DNA from: Facklamia sp964471435
GTDB lineage: Bacteria; Bacillota; Bacilli; Lactobacillales; Aerococcaceae
NCBI GenBank assembly: GCA_964471435.1
Contig: CAYYGA010000039.1
Coordinates: forward strand, 1 to 12,709
Direction: 5' to 3'
Length of the DNA stretch: 12,709 nt
Shown in pieces: positions 6,093-12,709 of this stretch (the first letter of the stretch is position 1; each line of letters begins with the position of its first letter). A program made the translations under genes and the position numbers. The notes below the pieces were generated by a model that was not told the DNA's origin, ran no database searches, and saw nothing but the letters and a program-made list of their open reading frames with translations.

Positions 6093-6575
6093 ATGACCAA
6101 TATAATCATGGCCCGCATTGATGAACACTTAATCCACGGGTCAATCACCGAAGAGTGGTGCGATGCTTTAGAAAGTGAATTAATCATCATCGTCAACGAC
6201 CAAGTGGCCGAAGATAAATTAAGACAAGGCATCTTAGATATGGCTGTCCCCGAAGAGGTGTTTGCCCGTTACTACTCGATTGAAAAAGCCATTAAGAAAC
6301 TGCCTCAGCTCGACGAGACTAAGCATCCCTTAGTGATTTTTGCCTCAATCCAAGATGCTATCCAAGTCATCGACCAAGGCGTTGAAATCACCCACCTTAA
6401 CTTAGGTTGTTTGAAACACACCAAGGGCCGTCACCAATACGGCTATGATGTTTACCTTAATAAAGAAGAAGTGGAAATGTTAAGAAATTTAATGGAAAAG
6501 GGTATCAAAATTGATTTAAGAAGTTCACCAGAAGAAGAAGCGGAGCCTTTAGCTATTAGCTTAAAAAAATCTTAA
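6093..6575 (+). CDS. Solitary PTS EIIB, mannose/fructose/sorbose family
   Basis: This is a 160-residue cytoplasmic phosphocarrier of the PTSIIB_sorb family, which passes phosphate from EIIA to the sugar on EIIC/EIID. The N-terminal active-site motif reads RIDEHLIHGSITEEW; His15 is the expected phosphorylated residue. The usual RIDERLIHGQV differs here at two positions (H12 for Arg, S17 for Gln). The HLNLGCLKHTKGRHQYG segment (about 100-116) matches the conserved middle of the family. No EIIA, EIIC or EIID gene lies beside it: the gene has its own consensus promoter upstream and a terminator downstream. It faces a divergent AraC-family gene. It may partner a complex encoded elsewhere or act as a phosphorylation-state signal. 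The family is secure; the role is open. Confidence 0.88.
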   Translation: MTNIIMARIDEHLIHGSITEEWCDALESELIIIVNDQVAEDKLRQGILDMAVPEEVFARYYSIEKAIKKLPQLDETKHPLVIFASIQDAIQVIDQGVEITHLNLGCLKHTKGRHQYGYDVYLNKEEVEMLRNLMEKGIKIDLRSSPEEEAEPLAISLKKS

Positions 6576-6611
6576 AAAAATGCAGAGCCCCTACTTTAAT
6601 TTATAACAAGT

Positions 6612-6648
6612 AAAAGAAGTTGAATCTTTCAAGGTTCTGCTTCTTTTT
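6612..6648 (+). terminator. Terminator after the PTS EIIB gene
   Basis: AAAAGAAG (6612-6619) pairs with CTTCTTTT (6640-6647). Inside it, GAATC (6622-6626) pairs with GGTTC (6633-6637) across a 2x2 internal loop. A T-run lies at 6644-6648. A rival pairing, GCAGAGCC (6582-6589) with GGTTCTGC (6633-6640), overlaps the right arm. Confidence 0.7.
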
Positions 6649-6683
6649 ATGTTCTACCACTACAAAATATGAAAACTACTTGT

Positions 6684-6723
6684 TTGACTTTCACATACCT
6701 TTTATAATCCTGTGTGCTATAAT
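6684..6723 (+). promoter_or_regulatory. Promoter region of the nuclease gene
   Basis: TTGACT occurs at 6684-6689. Two TATAAT boxes follow, at 6703-6708 (spacing too short at 13) and at 6718-6723 (preceded by an extended -10 TGC). The second, extended -10 box is the more likely start signal, placing the transcript start near 6730. Confidence 0.55.
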
Positions 6724-6752
6724 TACCTATGAAAAAAACGGGAGGATAGACA

Positions 6753-7433
6753 GTGAACCAACCTAAATCGAATTCAAAAATGTATGATGATTTAAAAGGA
6801 CAAATTAAAAAATCTAAGGGACCAAAAAAATGGCTGCTTATAGCCCTCCTGCTGGTAGGAATCCTCTTCGGAGTCGATACCTTCTCGCCAATCCCTAACC
6901 GACCAGAAACGGATTTAACCCAAAGTCAAATTCAAGCCATTAATACTTTCGATGGCGCTAATTTTGATAGTTTGCCGAAAATGACTCATATCCCAATTGA
7001 ATATGTCAGAGTCGTGGACGGTGATACCATCCTAGCTTCTCTTAATGGTGAGGAATTCCGCATCCGCTATCTCATGATTGACACGCCTGAATCTGTCGCA
7101 CCTGGAGTGAGCGAACAGCCGTATGGTAAAGATGCATCTGACTTAAATGACCAACTGCTAAGAGAAGCCAGGCAAATTACCATGATGTTTGATGAAGGAC
7201 CAAAAACAGACAACTACAACCGGGCCTTGGCTTATGTATATGCCGATGGTCTTAATCTAGCCCAAGAACTTTTAGAAGAAGGCCTGGCAGTTGTCCGCTA
7301 TGTCAATCCGCCAAATAACTCTTTAGAAGATGACTTCCGACAGGCCCAAGACCATGCTCAGAAAGCTTCCATAGGTGTCTGGAGTATCCAAGGCTATGTT
7401 AATGATAAAGGTCAGTTCAACCGTGTAAATTAA
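6753..7433 (+). CDS. Membrane-anchored staphylococcal-type thermonuclease
   Basis: This is a secreted or surface-held calcium-dependent nuclease of the SNase family (PF00565), cutting DNA and RNA. Start is GTG at 6753, with GGGAGG 7 bases upstream. Residues 1-26 are basic and cytoplasmic, 27-41 form one membrane segment with no clear cleavage site or lipobox, and 82-212 form the nuclease fold. All catalytic residues have counterparts: D91 in VVDGDT, R105, D110 and E113 in RYLMIDTPE, and R157 in DNYNRALAY. The later LAQELLEEGLAVVRYV and PPNNS segments match the staphylococcal enzyme closely. The enzyme should therefore be active and anchored on the outside of the membrane, suited to nutrient scavenging or breakdown of extracellular DNA. 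The 69-base gap to the next gene holds no terminator, so the two are probably co-transcribed. Confidence 0.9.
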   Translation: MNQPKSNSKMYDDLKGQIKKSKGPKKWLLIALLLVGILFGVDTFSPIPNRPETDLTQSQIQAINTFDGANFDSLPKMTHIPIEYVRVVDGDTILASLNGEEFRIRYLMIDTPESVAPGVSEQPYGKDASDLNDQLLREARQITMMFDEGPKTDNYNRALAYVYADGLNLAQELLEEGLAVVRYVNPPNNSLEDDFRQAQDHAQKASIGVWSIQGYVNDKGQFNRVN

Positions 7434-7502
7434 AACTCAACAACATCAAATTAACAACTTATCGCTTAGGCCAGACTCATATCCAACTAAAGGAGCCTTT
7501 AT

Positions 7503-8690
7503 ATGAATCAACACTTTACTTCAAAGCCTTCTGTTAAAAAACTTACTCGTCTCTTAGTTTTAATCGCCGGCATCTTTATCTTTTTAACCGCCTGCGGATC
7601 CAATCAATCGGCTATTGAAGACAGTCTCCAAGAAATTGAACTGTCAGAAGAAGTCACCGAAGAAGAAACAACAGCCGAACCGGAAGTCTCCGGAGCAGGA
7701 GAAACAGTCACCATCCGCTCGATTGGAGATATTCTCCTCCATAATTCAGTCTATCAAACCGGTCAAACAGAAGATGGCTATTCCTTTGATTTTATGTTTG
7801 AAGAAGTTTGGGACTATATCGGCAACGCCGATATCACCACCGCCAATATGGAAACCATTGTAGCCGGCAGCCAGCTGGGTGTTTCTTCTTATCCGTCTTT
7901 TAATGCCCCCGAAGAAATTGTCGATACACTCAATAACCTGGGGGTCGACATCGTCTCCAATGCCACCAACCATACGGTTGACTTTGGTGCTGAAGGAGCG
8001 CATGCTTCTTTAGACACTTTACAGGAAAAGGGTATGGAGTATGTGGGGTCTTATGATTCCTGGGAAGATTATAATCGTCTGAGGATTATTGAAGTAAACG
8101 GCATTAAAGTCGGTTTCCTCTCCTATACTTACGGCACCAATGGTATACCAGTCCCGGAAGATGAACCTTACTTAGTCACATTGATTGACCGTCAACTGAT
8201 TCCTTTAGAAATTGAACGCCTGAATGAACACTGTGACATTTCAGTGGTCATGATCCATTACGGGGAAGATGCCCATTACCCAGTCGATGAACAGATCGAA
8301 CTGACCAATTTGATGTTGGATGCGGGAGTCAACTTCGTCTTAGGAGGCCACTCCCACATTATGCAGCCGATGGAACAGATCAACGACTCGCAGGGTGTCT
8401 GGTATTCCCACGGAAACTTCTTATCAGGGCAATACCAGCCTTATGAAAAAGCTGGCGGCATCGGTGAATTTGTTTTCAAAAAACATGAAGATGGCTCCGT
8501 CACCTTAGAAAGTATGCGAGTGATGCCTACTTACAATATCGGCTGGCCGGAATACAATACCTATGAAGTAGTCCCACTTGCAGATGCAGCCGAGCAAGGC
8601 CTTGCTTACGCCAGTGACATGTATTATGAAATTACCGAAAGATTAGATGACTATTCGAAAGCTGTTGAAGTAGTCGACTATTTAGATTAA
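7503..8690 (+). CDS. CapA-family lipoprotein (poly-gamma-glutamate capsule type phosphoesterase fold)
   Basis: This is a 395-residue exported lipoprotein of the PGA_cap family (PF09587), with a metallophosphoesterase-like fold. Residues 1-30 are a signal peptide ending in the lipobox LTAC, so Cys31 is the lipid anchor. An acidic linker follows (40-66). The family motifs are present in order: IGDILLH (74-80), NMET (115-118), SNATNH.VDFG (152-162), HYGEDAHYP (252-260), GGHSHIMQP (281-289) and SHGNF (302-306). The many His, Asp and Asn residues match metal ligands of the fold. CapA takes part in poly-gamma-glutamate synthesis with CapB and CapC, but those are absent here, so a true capsule role is unsupported; many standalone members have unknown function. 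AAAGGAG lies 7 bases before the ATG. Confidence 0.85.
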   Translation: MNQHFTSKPSVKKLTRLLVLIAGIFIFLTACGSNQSAIEDSLQEIELSEEVTEEETTAEPEVSGAGETVTIRSIGDILLHNSVYQTGQTEDGYSFDFMFEEVWDYIGNADITTANMETIVAGSQLGVSSYPSFNAPEEIVDTLNNLGVDIVSNATNHTVDFGAEGAHASLDTLQEKGMEYVGSYDSWEDYNRLRIIEVNGIKVGFLSYTYGTNGIPVPEDEPYLVTLIDRQLIPLEIERLNEHCDISVVMIHYGEDAHYPVDEQIELTNLMLDAGVNFVLGGHSHIMQPMEQINDSQGVWYSHGNFLSGQYQPYEKAGGIGEFVFKKHEDGSVTLESMRVMPTYNIGWPEYNTYEVVPLADAAEQGLAYASDMYYEITERLDDYSKAVEVVDYLD

Positions 8691-8695
8691 CTTTT

Positions 8696-8724
8696 AACTC
8701 TCTAGTATAACTAGGGAGTTTTTA
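8696..8724 (+). terminator. Terminator after the CapA-like gene
   Basis: AACTCTCTAG (8696-8705) pairs with CTAGGGAGTT (8711-8720), 10 pairs with one G-U and a 5-base loop, followed by TTTATTTT. It closes the nuclease-CapA unit. Confidence 0.85.
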
Positions 8725-8744
8725 TTTTATTTCAGCTCCATAAA

Positions 8745-8767
8745 ACACTATTTTTAAAATTTAGTGT
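8745..8767. promoter_or_regulatory. Dyad upstream of the LPXTG gene
   Basis: ACACTA (8745-8750) and TAGTGT (8762-8767) are exact inverted repeats separated by 11 A/T bases. The dyad lies about 10 bases before the ribosome binding site of the LPXTG gene. It could be an operator or a chance AT-rich dyad; no convincing promoter hexamers are seen in this gap. Confidence 0.3.
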
Positions 8768-8789
8768 ATTTATCTATGGAGGTGTCAAA

Positions 8790-10514
8790 ATGAGAAAATA
8801 TATCCCTATTCATTGTCTGTTTTTATTAATTGTTCAAAACCCGATTCAAGTCTTTGCCCAAACTGAGCCGGTCCAGCCTTATATCGTGACCACTCAAATA
8901 AATCACCAGCCCGTCGACCAAGAAGCTTGTAAGATTCTATTGACTAATACCAGCACCACAGTTGAAGACCTAACCGCTAGTGAAGAATCAATTCAAGGAG
9001 AAGCTATTCAACTACGATTAGAAGAAATTAATCAACGCTTCACTGAGATCAATCAAGAAATTGCTTTTATTGAAAGCGAAAGCCCGGATTCACTTCATCA
9101 AGCTAATCTAACCTTAGAAGAAGTCATTGAAAAGCTCTATCAAGAGTATACGATGGCTGATGAATCCTTTAGTCAGCTCTCCGCTGATGAACAGGTCACC
9201 CTCATCAGTCAAGAGCCGGTAGTCTTGGAGTGGCAGGCTTATATCGAATCCCTCAATCAGATGGTCAATGAACTAGTTAATGAGCGCGTCACTTTAGAAG
9301 CTGACTACCAAGAATTGCTTTATCAAAGCCAGCAGTTAGAAAGCGAACGAACGGTAGATGACAGTTCTTTAGCTCAGCTTAATCAGTGTGAATTATATGC
9401 CTATTCAGCTCCTATGATGGATCCGGGTCAAATACTCATTAACCAAGAAACGGGCAGTCTCAGCCAGTATTTAGTGCAAATAGACCAGTATCTACAAAAA
9501 CTCGTCCCCTTGGCTTATCAAAAAGTTTCTTTTGAAGATATTTATCACTTATATAATCGACAGCTGACAGAAGAACAAATCGCTTTAATTTTAAACGGTA
9601 AGGAAAATATGGTGGTTGATTCTCAAGCGTTAGATTATTACTCCTATGCCAAGGAACTCAGCTTGTTTGATGTAGAATTGATGGCGGCCATGGCTGCAGA
9701 TCAGTTGAATCGTCAAAGTAATCCTAATGACTACCAGGCATCTTACGAGAGTCTCCTATCATTAAAAGAAAAGCAGTTAAACTATTTTTATGACTTAAAT
9801 ACAGCTGCTTTTGAAAAAATAAAGAGTGATTTGGCTGCCTATTTAAACCATCATTACCACGTTGATGATGATGCGGTGCATCAAATGCAGAGCCTGCACC
9901 AGCGTTACCAGATGAAATTGGTACTTTATGATCCGGTATCTATTTCCTGGTCGCCGGTAGCAGGGGCTCAATCAGCTTACATAGAAAACTTTATTGATTT
10001 AGATTTAGCTCCGATTGATTCTAATAATACTGATAATGAAAGGGAAGAGTCTTCAGAAGAAGAGCATCTGGAAGATAATTTAGAGGTTAGTTCGATTGAA
10101 GAAATCACAGATGAGTTATTGATTCCAGAATCAAATTCTTATTTGATGCCTCCTGGGACTGATGATGAGTCGTTTGATGACTCACATTCGGAAGATAGTC
10201 TAGAAAGCGTGGATAATTTAGCCTACTTGAAAGAAAAGCTGGCCCAAAAGAATCCAGGAGGCACCCAGCTGAATACAGATGACTTAACACAACCTTCCGA
10301 ATCTAATTTAAGAGTTGATTTAAAGGATGAAACAAAGAATGCTGACAAGGAAGACACAGGAAAAGATAAAGCCAAACTTCCATCTACCGGTGAGCAGCGC
10401 TTTTATATGTGGTTGGCACTGGGACTGATGTTTATTGGATTAGCTCTCTTAGCTTTTAACCGCTTCCTAAAATATCGCCAGCGTAAACAAGCTGAACCGG
10501 TGGAATTGGATTAA
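8790..10514 (+). CDS. LPXTG cell-wall-anchored coiled-coil surface protein
   Basis: This is a 574-residue surface protein with a complete sorting layout. It has a signal peptide (1-23, cleavage after VFA), a long extracellular part, the sortase motif LPSTG (530-534), a membrane segment (about 540-557) and a basic stretch KYRQRK with an unusually long acidic tail EPVELD. Residues 65-190 are rich in Glu, Gln and Leu and are probably alpha-helical coiled coil. The region 400-525 is very rich in Asp, Glu and Ser and looks like a flexible wall-spanning stalk. Two cysteines (C47 and C200) flank the coiled coil and could form a disulfide. I do not recognise the middle domain (210-400). GGAGGT lies 6 bases before the ATG. 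Sortase is not encoded here. The anchor is certain; the function, perhaps adhesion, is unknown. Confidence 0.85.
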   Translation: MRKYIPIHCLFLLIVQNPIQVFAQTEPVQPYIVTTQINHQPVDQEACKILLTNTSTTVEDLTASEESIQGEAIQLRLEEINQRFTEINQEIAFIESESPDSLHQANLTLEEVIEKLYQEYTMADESFSQLSADEQVTLISQEPVVLEWQAYIESLNQMVNELVNERVTLEADYQELLYQSQQLESERTVDDSSLAQLNQCELYAYSAPMMDPGQILINQETGSLSQYLVQIDQYLQKLVPLAYQKVSFEDIYHLYNRQLTEEQIALILNGKENMVVDSQALDYYSYAKELSLFDVELMAAMAADQLNRQSNPNDYQASYESLLSLKEKQLNYFYDLNTAAFEKIKSDLAAYLNHHYHVDDDAVHQMQSLHQRYQMKLVLYDPVSISWSPVAGAQSAYIENFIDLDLAPIDSNNTDNEREESSEEEHLEDNLEVSSIEEITDELLIPESNSYLMPPGTDDESFDDSHSEDSLESVDNLAYLKEKLAQKNPGGTQLNTDDLTQPSESNLRVDLKDETKNADKEDTGKDKAKLPSTGEQRFYMWLALGLMFIGLALLAFNRFLKYRQRKQAEPVELD

Positions 10515-10570
10515 ATTTTTCTATGTTTGGTATATTCTACCTTATCCCTTAAACACTAAATTTATTTTCT

Positions 10571-10594
10571 AAAAAGAAAGTTCGATTCTTTTCT
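10571..10594 (+). terminator. Weak candidate terminator after the LPXTG gene
   Basis: AAAAGAA (10572-10578) pairs with TTCTTTT (10586-10592) around a 7-base loop, with T-rich sequence after. The stem is nearly all A-T, so the call is tentative. Confidence 0.25.
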
Positions 10595-10616
10595 ATTATT
10601 TTAAAGCTTAATCCTT

Positions 10617-10622
10617 TATAAT
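10617..10622 (+). promoter_or_regulatory. -10 element of the thioredoxin-like gene
   Basis: A consensus TATAAT lies 27 bases before the ATG. The base run at the -35 position (TATTAT) is poor. Confidence 0.45.
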
Positions 10623-10649
10623 AGGCATAAATATTGAAGGAGTGAAGAA

Positions 10650-10994
10650 ATGAGTTTTGCTGAATATATTAGTGCTTTTCATACAGTAACAGCTGACGAA
10701 GCAGATGCTTTGTTGAAAGCTAATGCTAAAAATATTGTCTTTATTGGCCGTGAGAGTTGTGGTTTTTGCCATATCTTTGCGGAGAAATTAGCTAAAGTGG
10801 CGGCTGATAAAGGATTAAAGATACATTTTTTACATTCTGCACGTAAAGACGACATGAATTCAATTATAGAATTCCGTCAAAAATATGGGGTTCCAACAGT
10901 TCCAGGCTTTCTTTATTCAGATGAAGAGGGCGTAAAGGTTAAATGTGATTCAAGTATGAGTGAAGAAGAAATCGCAGAGTTTGTGAAGGCCTAA
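10650..10994 (+). CDS. Thioredoxin-fold protein, bacteriocin transport accessory type
   Basis: This is a 114-residue protein with a single thioredoxin domain. The redox motif is CGFC (37-40), after a hydrophobic strand KNIVFIGRES and before a long helix (HIFAEKLAKVAADK). The cis-proline lies in YGVPT (P82). This layout resembles the small PedC/BrcD-like proteins often named bacteriocin transport accessory proteins, but no bacteriocin or ABC exporter is nearby, so the name should be taken only as a family label. No signal peptide or membrane segment is seen, so it should act in the cytoplasm as a thiol-disulfide reductase. AAGGAG lies 7 bases before the ATG. The next gene starts 21 bases after its stop with a strong ribosome binding site, so the two form an operon. 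Confidence 0.8.
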   Translation: MSFAEYISAFHTVTADEADALLKANAKNIVFIGRESCGFCHIFAEKLAKVAADKGLKIHFLHSARKDDMNSIIEFRQKYGVPTVPGFLYSDEEGVKVKCDSSMSEEEIAEFVKA

Positions 10995-11015
10995 TTCAGA
11001 TAAGGAGGTCTTTTA

Positions 11016-11573
11016 ATGGCTAAAAAAGAAAATAACCACAGGCCAGATGGAGGCTTTCCATGGGGTTTTATTCTGTTAGCAATGCTTTTATTAGGAGGAG
11101 TGCTTTTTATCAACCGGGCCTGGGTAGGGCAGCAGTGGAATAGTTTAACGGAGATTACCCAGCAGGTTCCTGAAAGTGAAAGCCAGCCCGCAGAATCAGA
11201 GAAGATTGAAACCGTTGAAGAGGTTTCACAGGAAGAGAGTATGGTGGTTGAAGAAACAATCGAAGTGCCGGAGCCTACTTTAGAAGAATTGTATGCAGAA
11301 CTCGAAGACCCTCAAACTTATTCAATCTATCAGTACAATGCCAATGGCAGTATTGAAGACTTACACGTCAGACGGGCTTTCAAAGTTTTAACGGATTATT
11401 TGAAAGAAGATGACAATTTTTATTCAACAGTCGAATATATGATTAAAGTTTATCCTACATTAGATGAAAATGTATCGATACTTGAACTATCTGAACGCTA
11501 TGCCGATAGAGAAGTTGAACGGGGTCATTACCGTTTTGACTACCGCGCTCATGAAGTAAAAAAATACCAATAA
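11016..11573 (+). CDS. Single-pass membrane protein with acidic linker, function unknown
   Basis: I do not recognise this 185-residue protein. It has a short basic cytoplasmic start (1-13), one membrane segment (about 14-33), then a Glu- and Ser-rich linker (45-90) and a compact C-terminal domain (90-185). That domain is rich in Tyr, Asp and Glu, with pieces such as TLEELYAELEDPQTYSIYQY and a final DYRAHEVKKYQ. The charge pattern puts the C-terminus outside the cell. AAGGAGGT (11002-11009) lies 6 bases before the ATG, and the gene follows the thioredoxin-like gene by only 21 bases, so they share a transcript. A strong terminator follows the stop directly. It has no cysteines, so it is not an obvious redox substrate of its neighbour. 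Confidence 0.75.
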   Translation: MAKKENNHRPDGGFPWGFILLAMLLLGGVLFINRAWVGQQWNSLTEITQQVPESESQPAESEKIETVEEVSQEESMVVEETIEVPEPTLEELYAELEDPQTYSIYQYNANGSIEDLHVRRAFKVLTDYLKEDDNFYSTVEYMIKVYPTLDENVSILELSERYADREVERGHYRFDYRAHEVKKYQ

Positions 11574-11628
11574 AAAATAGCTGAGTAGTCAATGTTAAAA
11601 AGAAAAACATTGCATACTCAGCTTTTTT
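11573..11628. terminator. Bidirectional terminator between convergent genes
   Basis: AGCTGAGTA (11579-11587) pairs with TACTCAGCT (11615-11623). After a 2x2 internal loop, CAATGTT (11590-11596) pairs with AACATTG (11606-11612). T-runs lie at 11623-11628 on the plus strand and, on the minus strand, opposite the A-run 11573-11578. It serves both the membrane protein gene and the convergent acetyltransferase. Confidence 0.92.
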
Positions 11629-11641
11629 GATACTCACTTAT

Positions 11642-12148
11642 TTAAAAAGGCACATTCACCTGCTTGGAAAACCAAACGATATCCAACCATTCGTCAAATT
11701 TATAGCCAGCCTGCGGAAAAGTGCCACGTTCAATAAACCCATTCTTTAAATGGAACCGGACACTCTTGTCATTAGAGCTGACAATGGAAGCTAAGAGGGT
11801 GACAATGCCAGCTTCATATAAACGGCTTTCCAAAGTTTGATACAACTTTTGTCCCATACCATTACGGTGGATACCGTGTTTTAAATAAATACTGTATTCA
11901 GCTGTATGGCGGTAAGCTTGTCGTGGTGAAAAAGGTAGACCATAAGCATAACCAACTACTTGCCCCTCCTTTTCACCCACTAAAAAGGCTAGAGTTTCTT
12001 GACACTGTTTGATGCGGTCTTCAAACTCTTCTACACTCGGAACTTCCACCTCAAAAGTGACAACCGATTCTTCAACATAGGGTTTATAAATTTCACGAAC
12101 TGCTGGCGCATCTGACAGCTTGGCATCACGTATAATTAAATCTGACAT
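11642..12148 (-). CDS. GNAT N-acetyltransferase, phosphinothricin acetyltransferase-like
   Basis: This is a 168-residue GNAT acetyltransferase of the Pat/MnaT type. It starts with the characteristic IIRDAKLSDAPAVREIYKPYV and has VVTFEVEVPSVEEFEDRI (about 29-46), close to the family's TFE..PP...M..R. The acetyl-CoA motif is HRNGMGQKLYQTLESRL (about 94-110), with His where Gln or Arg is usual in QxxGxG. The later SNDKSVRFHLKNGFIERGTFPQAGYKFD is the classic SV.LHEK.GF..G...G.K.G segment of this family. Such enzymes acetylate the amino group of methionine derivatives or phosphinothricin-like analogues; true herbicide resistance cannot be claimed. AGGAGG lies 8 bases upstream of the ATG on the minus strand. 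It is monocistronic, with its own promoter and a shared terminator. Confidence 0.85.
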   Translation of the reverse strand: MSDLIIRDAKLSDAPAVREIYKPYVEESVVTFEVEVPSVEEFEDRIKQCQETLAFLVGEKEGQVVGYAYGLPFSPRQAYRHTAEYSIYLKHGIHRNGMGQKLYQTLESRLYEAGIVTLLASIVSSNDKSVRFHLKNGFIERGTFPQAGYKFDEWLDIVWFSKQVNVPF

Positions 12149-12193
12149 TTCATCAACCTCCTCACGGATCTAAACAAAAAACAATCAAAAATT

Positions 12194-12223
12194 ATTATAT
12201 AGCAAAGCCGGAAATGAAAACAA
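12194..12223 (-). promoter_or_regulatory. Promoter of the Pat-like acetyltransferase gene
   Basis: On the minus strand TTGTTT (12223-12218) is followed after 18 bases by TATAAT (12199-12194), about 45 bases upstream of the start codon. Confidence 0.5.
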
Positions 12224-12276
12224 GCTTTAACGGTTAATAAAAAGAATAGATTCTTCTATAAGGTTTTTCATATTTT

Positions 12277-12305
12277 TTGAATGCGCTTGCGCCTTAGGTT
12301 AGAAT
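12277..12305 (+). promoter_or_regulatory. Promoter of the unrecognised gene at 12338
   Basis: TTGAAT (12277-12282), a 17-base spacer, then TAGAAT (12300-12305). It places the transcript start about 25 bases before the start codon. The spacer is GC-rich (GCGCTTGCGC palindrome at 12283-12292), unlike its AT-rich surroundings. Confidence 0.65.
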
Positions 12306-12337
12306 GAAGTAGAGATAAAAGGAGAAAGGATGAGTTT

Positions 12338-12709
12338 ATGACACAAACAGTTTATACCAACTACTGGATTAATCGTCGCAATAATGTAGTGAAAGAACAC
12401 GGCTCTTACAAGACGGAGGAAGAAGCAATTCAAGGAATTAAATCATGGTGGGAACTTCACGGAGATAATTATAAAAATGTTGAAGAACGTAGAACCAACA
12501 GCGGAGCCTTAGAAATTAACTACGGTGAAGATAATTATTATTATAAAATTGTAAAGCGTGAAATCGAAGACGCCTTACCTTCTAAAAAAGCCCGCCTGCG
12601 TAAACAAGGTGAAGTAGAAGGCTTACGCAAAAAACTGATGTTAGATGATGAATATTACCTCTTTGAAGAATTACCTGAACCAACACGGGACCGGTTAATA
12701 GAAGCTTTT
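12338..12709 (+). CDS. Unrecognised cytoplasmic protein, 3' end cut by the window
   Basis: This frame stays open for 124 codons to the window edge, so the true length is unknown. It starts with ATG at 12338, 7 bases after the purine-rich AAAGGA; a nearer ATG at 12330 stops after three codons. It has a plausible promoter 30-60 bases upstream. The product begins MTQTVYTNYWINRRNNVVKE and is hydrophilic, rich in Lys, Glu, Tyr and Trp, with no signal peptide or membrane segment. Residues about 15-45 contain a Trp pair in a helix (KSWWELHGDNY), followed by a beta-like segment (ALEINYGEDNYYYKIVKR) and a charged helical part. I cannot assign a family. Codon use resembles the neighbours, so it is probably a native gene. 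Confidence 0.7.
   Translation, partial: MTQTVYTNYWINRRNNVVKEHGSYKTEEEAIQGIKSWWELHGDNYKNVEERRTNSGALEINYGEDNYYYKIVKREIEDALPSKKARLRKQGEVEGLRKKLMLDDEYYLFEELPEPTRDRLIEAF

Noticed and set aside
6729..6749. Tiny frame MKKTGG-stop just before the nuclease start
   Set aside because: There is no ribosome binding site, and it lies at or before the predicted transcript start; it overlaps the nuclease's own ribosome binding site.
7615..7863. Second-frame ORF inside the CapA-like gene
   Set aside because: It is very rich in Lys, Gln and Pro, has no ribosome binding site and is fully inside a well-supported gene: a shadow frame.
1..12709. CRISPR array, prophage or insertion sequence
   Set aside because: No regularly spaced direct repeats, integrase, transposase or phage structural gene is visible.

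Overview
The window looks like chromosomal DNA of a low-GC Gram-positive bacterium, most likely a member of Lactobacillales (Aerococcaceae or Carnobacteriaceae would fit; the genus cannot be fixed by eye). Supporting signs are strong AGGAGG ribosome binding sites, TTGACA/TATAAT promoters, U-tailed hairpin terminators, a lipoprotein with an LTAC lipobox, an LPSTG sortase-anchored protein and a sorbose-family PTS EIIB protein.

Region 1 (1-3298) is a three-gene ABC importer operon of the TrpXYZ type: binding protein, permease, ATPase. It is preceded by a leader of about 270 nt. The leader carries its own promoter, a 17-codon reading frame with a good ribosome binding site and two Trp codons, a chain of mutually exclusive RNA helices, and an intrinsic terminator just before the first structural gene. 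I read it as ribosome-mediated tryptophan attenuation, not the T-box expected for Trp genes in Firmicutes. This is the most interesting system in the window, and it supports tryptophan as the transported substrate.

Region 2 (3299-4715) is a patchwork. It holds a HigA-type antitoxin whose HigB-type toxin survives only as a C-terminal scrap, a GNAT acetyltransferase, and a 152-nt element with a 28-bp interrupted terminal stem and two inner hairpins. The element separates two convergent genes and may be a small repeat or a structured RNA.

Region 3 (4716-6648) is a divergent pair: an AraC-family regulator and a solitary mannose/sorbose-family PTS EIIB without EIIA, EIIC or EIID beside it. Their 207-bp spacer holds promoters for both.

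Region 4 (6649-11628) is a run of plus-strand genes for surface or exported proteins. These are a membrane-anchored staphylococcal-type nuclease, a CapA-like lipoprotein, an LPXTG coiled-coil protein, a CGFC thioredoxin-fold protein, and a single-pass acidic membrane protein of unknown role.

Region 5 (11629-12709) holds a minus-strand phosphinothricin-type acetyltransferase and, divergent from it, the first 124 codons of an unrecognised gene that runs off the window.
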